DNA of 64,000 nt from positions 1 through 64,000 of the forward strand of contig NW_005434493.1 of NCBI RefSeq assembly GCF_000315625.1, written 5' to 3'. The notes beneath the pieces were generated by a model. The model did not search any database and was not told where the DNA came from. It saw nothing but the letters and a program-made list of their open reading frames with translations. Source of the DNA: Guillardia theta CCMP2712 (lineage: Eukaryota; Cryptophyceae; Pyrenomonadales; Geminigeraceae). Both the position numbers and the translations under genes were made by a program. Positions 28,853 through 41,159 of this stretch are shown here, in pieces. Numbering within the stretch: the first letter of the stretch is position 1; the number at the start of each line of letters is the position of its first letter.

Positions 28853-31130
28853 CATGCTGCAAACTTCGCACGGCTTGCCCTGCGGCGAATCTGCAGTCTT
28901 GAACTTGCCAGGAACGCAGGCAACGCAGACGCCTAGCGATTGATTGTAGTAGCCGGGATCGCAGGAGCAGGACGAAATCTGCGTAGAACCGTTGGTGTTG
29001 CTGTGTGAATGGTTCGGACAGGGCAGACAGGCGCCTATCACGGCTATGTCAGGGTTGTACGTGCTGGCAGGGCAATTCTGGCACGACTTCAACGCAATGT
29101 CGTAGTAGGTGCCGGAAGGGCAAGGCAGGCAGTATCCAAGCACGTCGGAATAGCTGCGGTAGTAGCCAGGAACGCAGCTGCATTCGTAGCTCCCGGCAGC
29201 GCTCTTAGCGTAGGTAAAGCAGGGCTTGCAAGTGGTAGACGCTACAGCGCCGATCTGTGCGGAAAACGTGTCGGAAGGACAGGGCGTACAGGCGTTGTCG
29301 GATATTTGATCCTTGTAGTAGCCTTTAGATCAGGGAATGCAGGTCTTGGATCCGCCGGCAATCAAAGGCTCGTAACCAACCTGGCAAAGGCAGCTGGAAA
29401 TCAGACTGGATCCGTTCGCCAGTGTTGTCGTTAGCGCCGGACATGGCAGGCAATCATCAATCGTCACCGAAGCGGCAGTTTGCATGTAGAATCCGATAGC
29501 GCAGGCAACGCAAGGGCCTTTCCCTTGGTAGTTCTTGTAGTATCCGGATTGGCAGGCCGCGCAGGCAACGCCGTCGCTGTTAGCAGTGTATCCTTCCTTG
29601 CATCTGCAGGCCAGAACGTTCACCGAAGAGCTCGGCGCTACCGAATTGGAAGGGCAGGGTAAACAGCTGGCAACGCTGGCAGATAGCGTAGTGATAGAGT
29701 AGGTGTCAGCAGGACAATCCTTGCAGGCTTCCGTCCCGTTTCCGTATCGTCCAAGTCCGCAGCTCACGCAATCAACGCCTATCTTCTGGAAGCCGGAATC
29801 GCACTTGCAGTCTTCCAGCTTGGAAGCACCTGGGATGGAAGTGGAATGCAGCGGGCAGCTGGTGCATTGAAGGACGCTGGTAGCGCCTATCGCGGAGCTG
29901 TAAGTGTTTTCAGGGCAGAGCGTGCAGATGAAGGAAGCGGCGAAATTCTTGTACGGTCCGGCAGCGCACGGGACGCATCCGTTGGAACCATTAAAGTTGG
30001 TGTAGCCAGCTACGCACTGGCAGTCTTCAATCCTGGAAGAGCCGGCAGCGGAAGTGGTGAAGGCGGGACAGGGCTTGCAGGCCGTGTCTAACGCATAGGC
30101 TTCCGAATAGTAGTTTTCGGGACAGGAAACGCAGGCATAATCACCAAGGTTAATCTTGTTCGTTCCAGGCTCGCAGGGGACACAGGACGTGTTGCTGTCT
30201 GATTTGGTGAAAATGGAAGTGATGCTGCAATCTGCATCAATGTAATTCCTTGGAATGATAGAAGATGCGGCCGTGAACAAAACAAGCAAGACCACCATAA
30301 TCTCGTTTCAGTGTAACCAGCTGGACATGGACAATATACCGCGCTATAAGGCCGTAAACAATCAACCAAATTCAAGTAGACGATGTAATCAGTGGGACAA
30401 TCTTCGTAACAACGACTTCCAATAAGCGTCAGGCCGCTGGGGCAGGTGCAGATTGTCTTCTGTTGGATTGTAGTCTGAATCAGCTTGTAGCCGGGAAGGC
30501 AGAGACAGGAACCGAAGCTAGCAGAGCCGCGGCTGGATGTGGAATTGGCAGGGCAAAGCCGGCATGAAGTGGATTGCGTTACATCGGAATAAGTCCCTAC
30601 AGCACAACTTTCGCAGACGCTGGAAGAAGAAGCGCCGACAACCTTCGAAAAAGTGCCAAGCGGGCATGGAAGGCAGCGTGAAGAGCTGATCGCAGCAGTC
30701 TCCGGTTGGTAGGTTCCGGCAGGGCAAAGCGTACAATCACCGCTGCCTGTGCTGTTCTTGTAAGATCCAGCGGCACAAGGCAGGCAGTCGGCGCCGAAAT
30801 AGCCCTGCTTGCAGATACACAGTGAAGCATCCGTGCTTCCATCCCCAATGGCGAACTTACCGGTGCCGCAGACGGTGCATTCGCCGTTTCCGATCGCTGG
30901 CTTGAACGTGCCTGGAAAGCAGGGCTGGCAGCTGCCGTCGACCAGCAAGAAGTATCCCGCCAGACAGACGCATTCTGAAGCTGACTTGGAGCTGTAGATC
31001 GCTGTAGTCTTCGAAGCAGGGCACGAAGCGCAGAAGGTAAGACCAGCAGAAGGATTGTAAGAACCGAGCTGGCATTGGCTGCATGAAACATAGCCCGTTC
31101 CTTCATATCCGACGCTGCAGAGACAGATTT
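28853..31130 (-). pseudogene. Cysteine-rich GCC2/GCC3 (ephrin-receptor-like) repeat protein fragment
   Basis: At least ten repeats of the pattern C-x-P-C-P-x(2)-[ST]-x-[ST]... C-x-C-x-x-G-Y occur on the minus strand (for example CPAGTYQPETAAISSSRCLPC and CLCLPGYKL). This is the GCC2_GCC3/TNFR-like extracellular repeat. The frame is interrupted by a TGA at 29330-29332 where the repeat pattern expects a Cys, and shifts near 30300; neither end is complete. The low-coordinate end is fused straight to telomere repeats, and the high-coordinate end runs out at about 31130 before unrelated sequence (31131-31199). Such proteins are usually secreted or membrane-anchored. It is a broken copy, or parts could be exons of a spliced gene. 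Confidence 0.75.
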
Positions 31131-31199
31131 TAAGAAGTGTTACTATCCAAATAATTTGTACTATCTATCCAATTGTCCTATATCCATGATTTCCGGCGC

Positions 31200-31634
31200 G
31201 TTTCTGTCTAATACCCCCTCTTCGCTTCCTCCATCTGTTGCATAAACCATGCTCTCGACTCTGAGCTCCATTCGCTCAGAGAGTCTTCAACCAGGTCGCG
31301 TCTCGCCTGCCGACATGTCGAGCGGATGGCTTCTGCGATAGCGTCGGGAGTGCATCCCCCCTCAGCTCTGCAAGCCTGAGTGTCCTCAGTGACTACCAGG
31401 ATACTTGAACGCTTCATGAAGCTCTTCAATCTCTCGACGAGGTCGGCGGCCTCCTCGACGTGGCCTCCAGAGCGCTCATCATACTGTAGTACCATAGTTA
31501 GAAAGCTGTTTGAACTATACCAAGCACTTGCTCGCAGCTTCCTCCGGTCCCGGGCCCTTGCGCTCTCCCTATGCGCCGCAGATGTGCATGCCTCTGCTAA
31601 CGGGCCGGTCCCATGGCTCTGCTAAAGGGCCGGT
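31200..31634 (-). mobile_element. B-type element 5' fragment
   Basis: Encodes the first ~95 residues of B-type ORF1 (GGCTPDAIAEAIRSTCRQARRDL) and the leader ending in two degenerate monomers (GCTAACGGGCCGGT, GCTAAAGGGCCGGT), followed by telomere repeats. Confidence 0.8.
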
Positions 31635-31655
31635 CCCTAAACCCTAAACCCTAAA
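31635..31655. repeat. Telomere-type tract, three units
   Basis: CCCTAAA three times between two element fragments. The (AAT)n tail and conserved 13-mer are missing on its right. Confidence 0.85.
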
Positions 31656-32150
31656 GTGCTAACCCTGCTTCTGAGGTCTCTTTCTTCTTTCTACTTCCAG
31701 TCTTCTCTTGGTTTCCTCAGCCTCAGTCAGGCCTCTCCTCCCCTCGGCCTTCAGGCGCCACCTACTCCTCCTCCAATCAGCTTCCTCAGCCTCAGTCAGA
31801 AGAGTTGCCTCTCCTCACCTTCGCCTTCGATTGCCTCCTACATCCTCTCCTTACCTTGCTTACCGGGCCTTGCTAACCCGTCGGTCGCTCTTCGAGTCCC
31901 CCTCTTGTCCACCTCTTCTTCGCCTTCATGTCTTGCTTCAAAGCTCCGCTCAGCTCAAGCTCGGTACGGGCTCGCCCCGTCTCCTTCCTCGCCCTCGCCT
32001 TGCTCTTCCTCCATGTCCTCCTCTTCTTCATCATCTTCCCTCATCTCCACCCGCAGTCGGTCCTTCTTGTCCACCTTCAGCGGGCAGGCCAGCACATGCA
32101 TCTCTGCGAATTTCACGTGACTCAGTGCTATAAACAGGAAGCTAACAGAT
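31656..32150 (-). mobile_element. B-type element 3' fragment
   Basis: Matches the 3' UTR of the mosaic unit from about 13984 onward, including CCTCAGCCTCAGTCAG repeats, and the last ~60 residues of B-type ORF1 (acidic tail). It lacks the terminal 3' tail and stops at a telomere stub. Confidence 0.8.
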
Positions 32151-32164
32151 CCCTAAACCCTAAA
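32151..32164. repeat. Innermost telomere-type stub
   Basis: Two CCCTAAA units. To the right there is no further telomere repeat or element of this family, so this marks the boundary between the retroelement pile and gene territory. Confidence 0.8.
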
Positions 32165-32305
32165 TCGTGTACGCGATCTTCTTGTTCATCGTAGTGAACG
32201 AGCAAGTCACAACCAGGCGATTGGTAAAGGTGGAATTCGCCGTAAGGAGGCTGCAAGGCATAACATGCGCCTACAACAACACCTGATGCGCACGGGTGCG
32301 TCCGA
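32165..32305 (-). pseudogene. Truncated coding exon at the telomere boundary
   Basis: The minus strand is open for about 47 residues with normal composition (CYALQPPYGEFHLYQSPG, LLVHYDEQEDRVHD) and is cut off by the CCCTAAA stub. I do not recognise the protein. The high-coordinate end could be a splice acceptor near 32305. Gene breakage by telomere addition would explain it, but a chance frame is possible. Confidence 0.35.
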
Positions 32306-33116
32306 TTAATCGTGCTCACTTGTTGTGTTCGGATTTACAAACACACCTTCCTTCAGTCGTGATACTACACTTGCAGTATCCGGACGAAGAAGAAGCCGCA
32401 ATCATCATGGCAACTCATCAGTTACCAGATCAATCGATCATCCAATGCACAACACGGTCAAGTTTACTAATCTTGCGCTGCACTCACCTCCTCGTTCATA
32501 CCCACAGCCAAACTCGCTCCTCCACTCCAATGAAGAACTGAACAAGCAGCGTTGTTGTTTTATTTGGCAAATAATACATAAGACCATGGGCCGAAGCTGA
32601 TGGCGTGTATTATTTGGCAAATAATACATAAGACCATGGGCCGAAGCTGATGCAGAGCACAGGATGAGGAGGAGAGGCTGCCAGGACAGAGTGAATCTTG
32701 AAGAAGATCGAGCTCAACAAGACATCGCTAACTCGGAACAGGGGGTGAGGGGGGAGAGCGCCTCGACAGGAGGAGCAGCGAAGGGTTGCAACCCTCCCAG
32801 CGAGCTTCCATGGCAAGCACCATGAAATCTGTCTCGAGACCTGTCGCTGAATGCACAGATGGCCATTGGTGTTGTTGTTGTTGCTGAATGCAAAGATGGC
32901 CATTGTTGTTGTACGTTTGGATCAACCACAGCGGCACCGATTAGTGTGTCCAACATGAACTACATTTTCGTTTGATTATCATGTTTGCTGTAATAGGCGA
33001 ATTATTCACAGCAAAGAAGCTGATTGTAACAGGTAAAGATGGTATTTATATAGCTGATATTGAACTGCAAACTAGGATAAACGTAGAGCTACTATATGTG
33101 ACTCTATTGCATCAAG
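32306..33116. other. Non-coding stretch with a 50-bp tandem duplication
   Basis: No convincing gene. A block including TTTGGCAAATAATACATAAG occurs at 32560-32602 and again at 32610-32652. A smaller repeat around ATGGCCATTG occurs at about 32860-32905. Confidence 0.6.
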
Positions 33117-33707
33117 TTACAACGTCGCAGGCTGCTTCTTGTCTTTGCGAAGCTGCTCCTCTTTCTTGCGAAGCTGCTCCTCTTTCTTGCGAAGCTGCTC
33201 CTTGTCTTTGCGGAGCTGCTTCTTGTCTTTACGTTCTGCATGCCTCCTCGGATCCTGTTGCCCTACACACTTGATCTCTTTCTCTACAACCTGAATATCG
33301 TTCTCTACACTCTTGATCTCTTTCTCTACACTCTTGATCTTTTTCTCTACAACCTCGATCTCTTTCTCTACCCCCTCGATCTCCTTCTCTAACCCCTCGA
33401 TCACTTTCTCTACCTCCTTTTTGGAGCTCTCATCTCCTCCGCGCAGAGTGAGACATTCTCGGACATTACCAATATTCCGTAGGTCACTCTCAGGGGCGTC
33501 TAGCAAAGTTTGTGCAGACCTTGTTTGGAATCCTCCGCTCAAACATGTCAAAGGTGTCAAAGATCTAGCAACCTCGAAGGCCCTACGAAAGCTTCCGTCC
33601 ATCTCCCTCCCATCAGCGAACTGCATGCTTGCCGGTCTCTTGAAGCATGCGAAGAGGACAAGCAAACCACGCATGGCAGGTACCGGCACAGCGGAGGCAG
33701 GCGCCAT
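33117..33707 (-). CDS. Coiled-coil protein with 21-bp heptad repeats
   Basis: 196 residues, unrecognised. The N-terminus (MAPASAVPVPAMRGLLVLFACFK) could be a short signal or organelle-targeting peptide. From residue ~95 there are seven perfect heptads of the form VEKEIES, with hydrophobic residues at a and d, a short break with HAERKD, then four QLRKKEE heptads. The DNA shows matching 21-bp tandem repeats at 33130-33230 and 33260-33420, so the coil grew by repeat expansion. The start codon lies 11 bases from the inverted end of the neighbouring element, so its promoter may come from that element. Expression is unproven. Confidence 0.55.
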   Translation of the reverse strand: MAPASAVPVPAMRGLLVLFACFKRPASMQFADGREMDGSFRRAFEVARSLTPLTCLSGGFQTRSAQTLLDAPESDLRNIGNVRECLTLRGGDESSKKEVEKVIEGLEKEIEGVEKEIEVVEKKIKSVEKEIKSVENDIQVVEKEIKCVGQQDPRRHAERKDKKQLRKDKEQLRKKEEQLRKKEEQLRKDKKQPATL

Positions 33708-33717
33708 CTCATCGGTC

Positions 33718-34781
33718 TTTACTCAAAGTGCTTTCCGCCAAAGTGAATTAAAATAAACTGCCTACAGGGGGACGGCGAGAAGAGAAAAGACAGCGAGAAC
33801 CAAACCCAATCCTGCCGACTGCTGTCCCCCAAACTTAACTGATACCTTCGCTTAACTGCGCGCAGGACAAGTCCCCCGCGCGGCCATGCCAGCGATGTCG
33901 CGGTGGCCGCCGCCGAAGGAATGAGACACATACCGGGATGCACCCGCGATGATGGCAGCGAAGGACAGGGAGGCCTTGAGCTGACGAAAGATCCTGGACC
34001 GGATGCGTTTGCAAGTCGGATCACCTGAGACGTCTTGCGAGGCCGAGAGACCATCCAGCGCTGCCGTTTCCTTGTTCGCCGAGCGATCCGCCAGCCACCA
34101 CAGAAAGCGCAACGCATCGTCCTGCAAGAGGCCATCAGTGCTGGCGATGATGGGAAGAAAGGCCTTTGGCGGGACTGCATTACGATGCCCTCGGATCTTC
34201 CGCTGTGCTGCCGCTTGCAGTTTGCTCCGAGCCAGGTCCGGTATTCCATCATTGTCAAAAACATGTGACATGCTGAAGTCCAGGATTAACCCATGCCATC
34301 CGCCTCCAGTAGCCATCAGTTGTGGAAGTTCGAAGTCCCCTACATGATGATCTTCAGGGCCGTGTTGGGAAACGTTCTGCCCTAGTAGTGCCGGGTACGC
34401 CTTGCCATGTGGACACGGCATCTCACTCCGGAATCTTTGATGAGGGTACTGAGGACGGCATTGCAGGGCTGCGGTGCCTGCAGGTTGCCATGTGTGTGGT
34501 CCCCCCAGGATGACGGAGAAGATGTCAGCGGCAGCCACCAAGCTGATGGGCCGGGCTGCTGCTCAAAGATCCCAAGGTTTGTACTTTCCATAATCGAGTG
34601 CCAAATCGTGCGCTGAGGGGTAAACTGACACAGAAGTTCATCAACCGGGTGGCCTGGTACCGTCTCGAAGGGGAGTAGAGAAGCTGGAGTGGTGTGCCAA
34701 CAAAGATCTCTGGCGCTCAGAAAGGTGAGCCCGAATACTGCGGAACCGAGGAAACTCCGCTTTAACTTAACTTTGAGTAAA
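33718..34781. mobile_element. Small element with TTTACTCAAAGT inverted ends
   Basis: TTTACTCAAAGT at 33718-33729 is perfectly inverted at 34770-34781, about 1.06 kb apart. The same 12-mer recurs at 47769-47780 and a partial version at about 60607, so it is a repeated family. No target duplication is evident. It encloses the open frame 33852-34541. Confidence 0.5.
33852..34541 (-). pseudogene. Unrecognised frame, possible retroelement nuclease remnant
   Basis: 229 open residues inside the inverted-end element. The centre (WHGLILDFSMSHVFD, then a basic helix, then KAFLPIIASTDGLLQDDALR) recalls the PD-(D/E)XK-like tail of some algal and oomycete retroelements, in which an Asp-containing strand, Lys residues and a 'P-I-A-x-T-x-G' strand occur in that order. 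There is no RT or transposase nearby. Treat the family guess as weak. Confidence 0.35.
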
Positions 34782-34948
34782 GTAGTAGTGCTTGCGGCGT
34801 CAGCCGCTCCTGACCCGACTCCCGGCCCGCCGCCGGCTTAGACTCTGATAGACTCTATTGGCCTTGCAAGACGGGTGGTTTTCAGAATCATGTACCCCGT
34901 GTTGGGGTAGGGTATCCTGAGTTCCAGAAATAGCGCAAGGGCCGCGCA

Positions 34949-36037
34949 ATGTTCGGACTCCTGCAGCAGGTACGATGAAGGGAGAGAGAAACGCAACCGA
35001 TGACGAGCGCGTAATGTCAAGTTTAACCCATCAAATACATGATAGTTCACGACGCGTAGAGAGCATTGATTTGTTGTCATCACTTGGATTCGTGATGATC
35101 ACGCAAGTAGTTGTAAGTGATGGTGTTTGCACCAGTAAAATGCGATGTTTGTCCTGTGGCGGTTAGGATTGTTGAGAGAAGGGCATGACGATCACAGAGA
35201 ATTGATGCTAAGATGTTCTTGATGTAATTTTGCGGTGTTCTTTATGTCTTGGAATGTGTGAAGTTAGGAGATAGATTCGAGACATGGTTTGAGGCCTTAG
35301 ACCATTGTACTCGAGAGAAATTAGAAAGTTGTTTGAGTCAATACGATTCTCAGAGATGATAGGCTAATTGTTGATGTTTTTTTTATGCTCCATATGATCG
35401 AAGAAATGAGACTCTTCTCATGCAAAGCATTTGTATGTAGCAACATACTTGTTTTTATGCCAGAACGAAATGACCATCAAGCATCGAAGGGCTGATTTAT
35501 AGTGTTTTCTAATGCCGTTACCGAGATCTTTGATGTTCTATATCACGCTCATGAAATTGTTACTTGCATTCACTTACACTAGCAAATCTGATGATGTTGT
35601 AAACATAGCTTTTTAGTATAGTACCTGTCATGATAACAAGCGTGTCTTGGTCGATTTGAATACGATTCTGAAGTTGCTTGTTACGACATTCTAATCTCAA
35701 CTTCTTTTGATGTTTCCAAATGTTAACTTTGAATAGACCGCAGCGGCCTCCGAGTACGGTGGACCTACACCCACGGCCCACGTTGATGCAGATCAGTATC
35801 TTGGATTCGTAGGCATCCCGAAGCCCCCTGTGAGATCTTATGCTGCCTGAAAGATCATTCGCCGATCCTTGACTTGTTCCGCAGCCTGGATACCTCCCAC
35901 CTCTTGGCGCCAGCGCATACACCTGGCCGAACATCTTCAAGAACATGAAGCGCATGGACTACTGCGTAGACAAGTTTGACTTCTTGGGCAACAGGGTTGC
36001 TTGTATCAATAAGTTCACTGGACCCCTGCTGAGCTAA
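34949..36037 (+). CDS. Unrecognised small three-exon protein, 88 residues
   Basis: Exons 34949-34969, 35737-35829 and 35885-36037 join in frame through GT-AG introns (767 and 55 nt). Support is internal: all three lengths are multiples of three, and both acceptors and donors fit. The protein starts MFGLLQQTAAASEYGGP, continues with DADQYLGFVGIPKPPPGYLP and ends MDYCVDKFDFLGNRV...GPLLS. It has several aromatic and Cys residues and no membrane segment, perhaps an accessory subunit of an organelle complex, but I cannot place it. The first intron is unusually long for this window and AT-rich; exon 1 is the least certain part. Confidence 0.6.
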
Positions 36038-36319
36038 GAGTATTTGATCAAGCATAGACAATGAATCTTGCGGATGATGTTGGAGTACTCATGTAGGCGT
36101 TTCTTTTTGGAATTGGTTCGGGCAGAAGTTAAATACATCCAACTTGTGACATCTATGCACGACAGATCGTCGTCAGCAACACTTTACACCCATACTTGAT
36201 TCTCAACTTCTCCATCAATCATGTACACTAGTGATTTCAAAGTGATGCAAAAATTTGCGAAATCCATCTTTTCAGCGAAGCTATATGTAGTATCCAAACA
36301 AAGTGCAAGGGACGGGCTT

Positions 36320-38434
<2,115 letters not shown>

Positions 38435-39657
38435 ACCTGTATAATGAGTTACAATAATAGTTCAGTTTATGTATTGAGCGTCGTAGTCAAACATATGTTC
38501 AAAACATGAGAGACACTTCAGCTAAAATTGCAGGCTTTCCCGAAGCTCTTTAGCGATTTCCTGGTTCGATTCTTCATGGCTCAGCAATCATTTTTCCACC
38601 TCCACTACGCTCTGATCAAGTTTCTCCACCTATATTTTTGATTCCTTGCCACACATGACTTTCTTTAACATCTTAGTTTCGTCATCATGGGCTACTTTGT
38701 TCGAACATTATGCTGTATTTCTCCTCTTTCTCCCTGGCTTGCCTAGCATGCTACAACGCAGTCAAAGGCGATCAAGGGCAAGCATACACAGTGCTAGTAG
38801 AGTCTTTTCTTTTCCTCCCCTACTGCTCGCTACACCTGGTACTACACAAACAATTGTATTTTAAATTAAAAATTATTGCTATCATATTATTACATAAAGT
38901 TTTAAGATTAGTCAATACAACAAAACCTAAAGTACCGAGGTAGGGGAAGAACATATTTAAAAACAATTTAATAGAATCTTAGACCGATAAAAAATTATTA
39001 ACTTTAAAATCATTACGACAAAATAGATAAAACGTTTTTGATGTGTTATTTAGGACATCCTATTTTTTCCTATGCACCCATCTATGACCCACTAGGTCCT
39101 TCCTCGTCGGCGAGGAGGCCTCTGCCATCCGTTGACCCTCCGTGAGTTCGCTCAATTTCATTAAAATGAAACCTTGATATGTATATTTGAAATATCTTTA
39201 TTGCTATTTGAAAACGTCTAGGATTTGTGATCGAGAGGGTTAACGCGACGGGAAACCATGATGCGCGTCGGCGGCGCAATGGCAGCTTTCAGGTACCCCA
39301 GAGCGAACTTTTAAGCGCAATGCCTGGAATGCTGGAATGCTAGAAGAAGGAGTAGTCCTGAGACATGCTTGACTGAATCCTCTGGCTTCCTATGCCCCCT
39401 CGAGCTAGTTTTCTTCTGTCAAGTGCATCCATGCATTCATGACTCTTTCTTTGGGGCGTTACCGTAGGAATCACATATCTTAGTTATCCAGATAATTTGC
39501 TCTGCCATTTTGTATTCAATGGTAGACACGAGGTATTTGAGATAGAAATGTCCCGCTTGCATTTTGTTTGCATGTCTTTTTTTTGAATTCTTGTGACTGA
39601 TTTCGATTCAGGAGTGCTGCGAGCGTATCGATTTCAAAATCAGCGGCATGGAAGCCT
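38435..39657. other. Intergenic region with an AT-rich block
   Basis: 38860-39060 is strikingly AT-rich compared with both sides and has no open frame; it resembles organelle DNA in composition. A minus-strand piece near 38560-38640 reads VEKLDQSVVEVEK then a stop, perhaps an exon remnant. The divergent promoters of VPS4 and the reductase gene must lie within this stretch, but no motif stands out. Confidence 0.5.
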
Positions 39658-40965
39658 TTGTCAACAATCAGCAGAAGGCAGATGTCAGTTTCAGCGAAGG
39701 CTTTGACATATTCTTCGCGTGTGAAACCGGGAGACGAACTTATCATGAATGTGGACGAAAGCACCCTGGCAAAACCATCAGGCTCTCAATCTCTAGTCAG
39801 ATTTCTAGCATCATCAATTTCCCCGACCGATTACGTGGTGATGCATGCCCAGGATGATTCTTCAGTGCCTTCTCCCCCGACAATGTCCAAAAAGAGGTTT
39901 GTTCAGGCTCATGATATCAAGCCAGTTCACGCCATTCATCACGTTTTCGACAAGTTGCCTTCGCTGCCGGCTGTTGGGGGTGTTGAAGGGGTGGCAGTCG
40001 TGGAGGAGTCTGGTCCTAATTCCAAGCTCAAAGTGGGTGATTGGGTGATCCCTCTTCCCGGAGTTGGTACATGGAGGACTCATGCACTACTTGATGAATC
40101 ACAAGTGATTCCCGTACGCAATGACATTCAACCTGAATATGCTGCAGTGTTGGGTCTTGGACCAGCTACAGCATACAGATTGTTTCATGATTTTGTCAAT
40201 CTGAAGGAGGGAGACTGGATTGTTTTGAACTACAGTGACTCTCTCGTTGGGCAAACCGTGGTTCAACTTGCAGCAAAGAAGGGAGTGAAAGTGATTGCAA
40301 TGCTTACACCATACCAGTACATTCAAGTGTTCTCGGCGCATCTGAAAGCGCTGGGAGTGGACATCGTGGTCAATGAGAATGTTGTGAATACATGGAGCAT
40401 GCGGGAAATGCTTTCGGAATTGCCTCCTGTTAAGCTCGGACTCGATTGCCTTGGGGGTGATTCTGGTCGAAAGGTTGCCAGAGTAGTTGGAAAGAATGGA
40501 ACTTTCGTCTCATATGGAAATGTCGATGCTTCTGGGTATTATGCATCCTACAAACCCTTCATGATCCCAAAAGACAAGAACTTGAACATCCAGGTGCCCT
40601 CCTGATATTCTTTTTGCAAAAATGTTTTGTGTTTGATTGACATCTATGCAGCAATTTCTTCTCAGCAGTTGGTTAGCGAAGGCATCACAAGATGAAAAAA
40701 AGAAGATGATAGACGATCTTGCCACAATGGTAGATATATGTTTGCTTGCTTCGTTTCTATACCTGGCCCTCAAAGCCGTTGGTCAGGTCAAAGACACCAA
40801 GCTTCATCTTTTGATGGAGCGCAAACCCTTTGAAAGCCATCGACTGGTGAGTTTCCAAGATTTGGTTCTTTTTCTTGCAAGATTTGCAGCCTGAACAAAT
40901 CTTAGGCATTGAGGCTCGGATGGGAGATGATGCGAGACCGTCGCCTTGTGATGACCATGAACTAA
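39658..40965 (+). CDS. MECR: Mitochondrial trans-2-enoyl-CoA/ACP reductase
   Basis: Four exons: 39658-40593, 40652-40729, 40787-40846 and 40906-40965, all GT-AG and in frame, giving 377 residues. It is a zinc-free MDR-family protein of the MECR/ETR1 type: VRFLASSISPTDYV (catalytic-domain start), GGVEGVAVVEE, GVGTWRTHALLDES, YAAVLGLGPATAYRL, and the NADPH-fold SLVGQTVVQLAA; it ends with the family's short C-terminal helix region. The reaction is NADPH reduction of trans-2-enoyl-ACP in mitochondrial fatty-acid synthesis. The N-terminus (MSTISRRQMSVSAKALTYSS) can serve as a presequence; an upstream exon cannot be excluded. Confidence 0.9.
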
Positions 40966-41159
40966 AACGAAGCGCGAATTCAATCTTCACCAGGAACTAG
41001 CATTATCTGTAAATGATATTTCAAGCACACTTATGCTGTTTGATGAACTGTGCCACTCAATTGCATTTGAGTAGAATATTGATTTAAACTCTACTCGAAT
41101 CTGCTTTCCCTTTTCGTTTGTGCTTCGGTTGGAATCACATCACGTCATATCACATCACA

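Noticed and set aside
30597-31106. 169-residue Ala/Leu-rich minus-strand frame
   Set aside because: Out-of-phase shadow. The Cys-rich repeats (CLCSVGYEG, CVCLAGYF) run in the other frame over the same bases.
32860-32930. Possible short hairpin or ncRNA around ATGGCCAT repeats
   Set aside because: Only a small GTT-rich direct repeat; no stable paired structure could be drawn.
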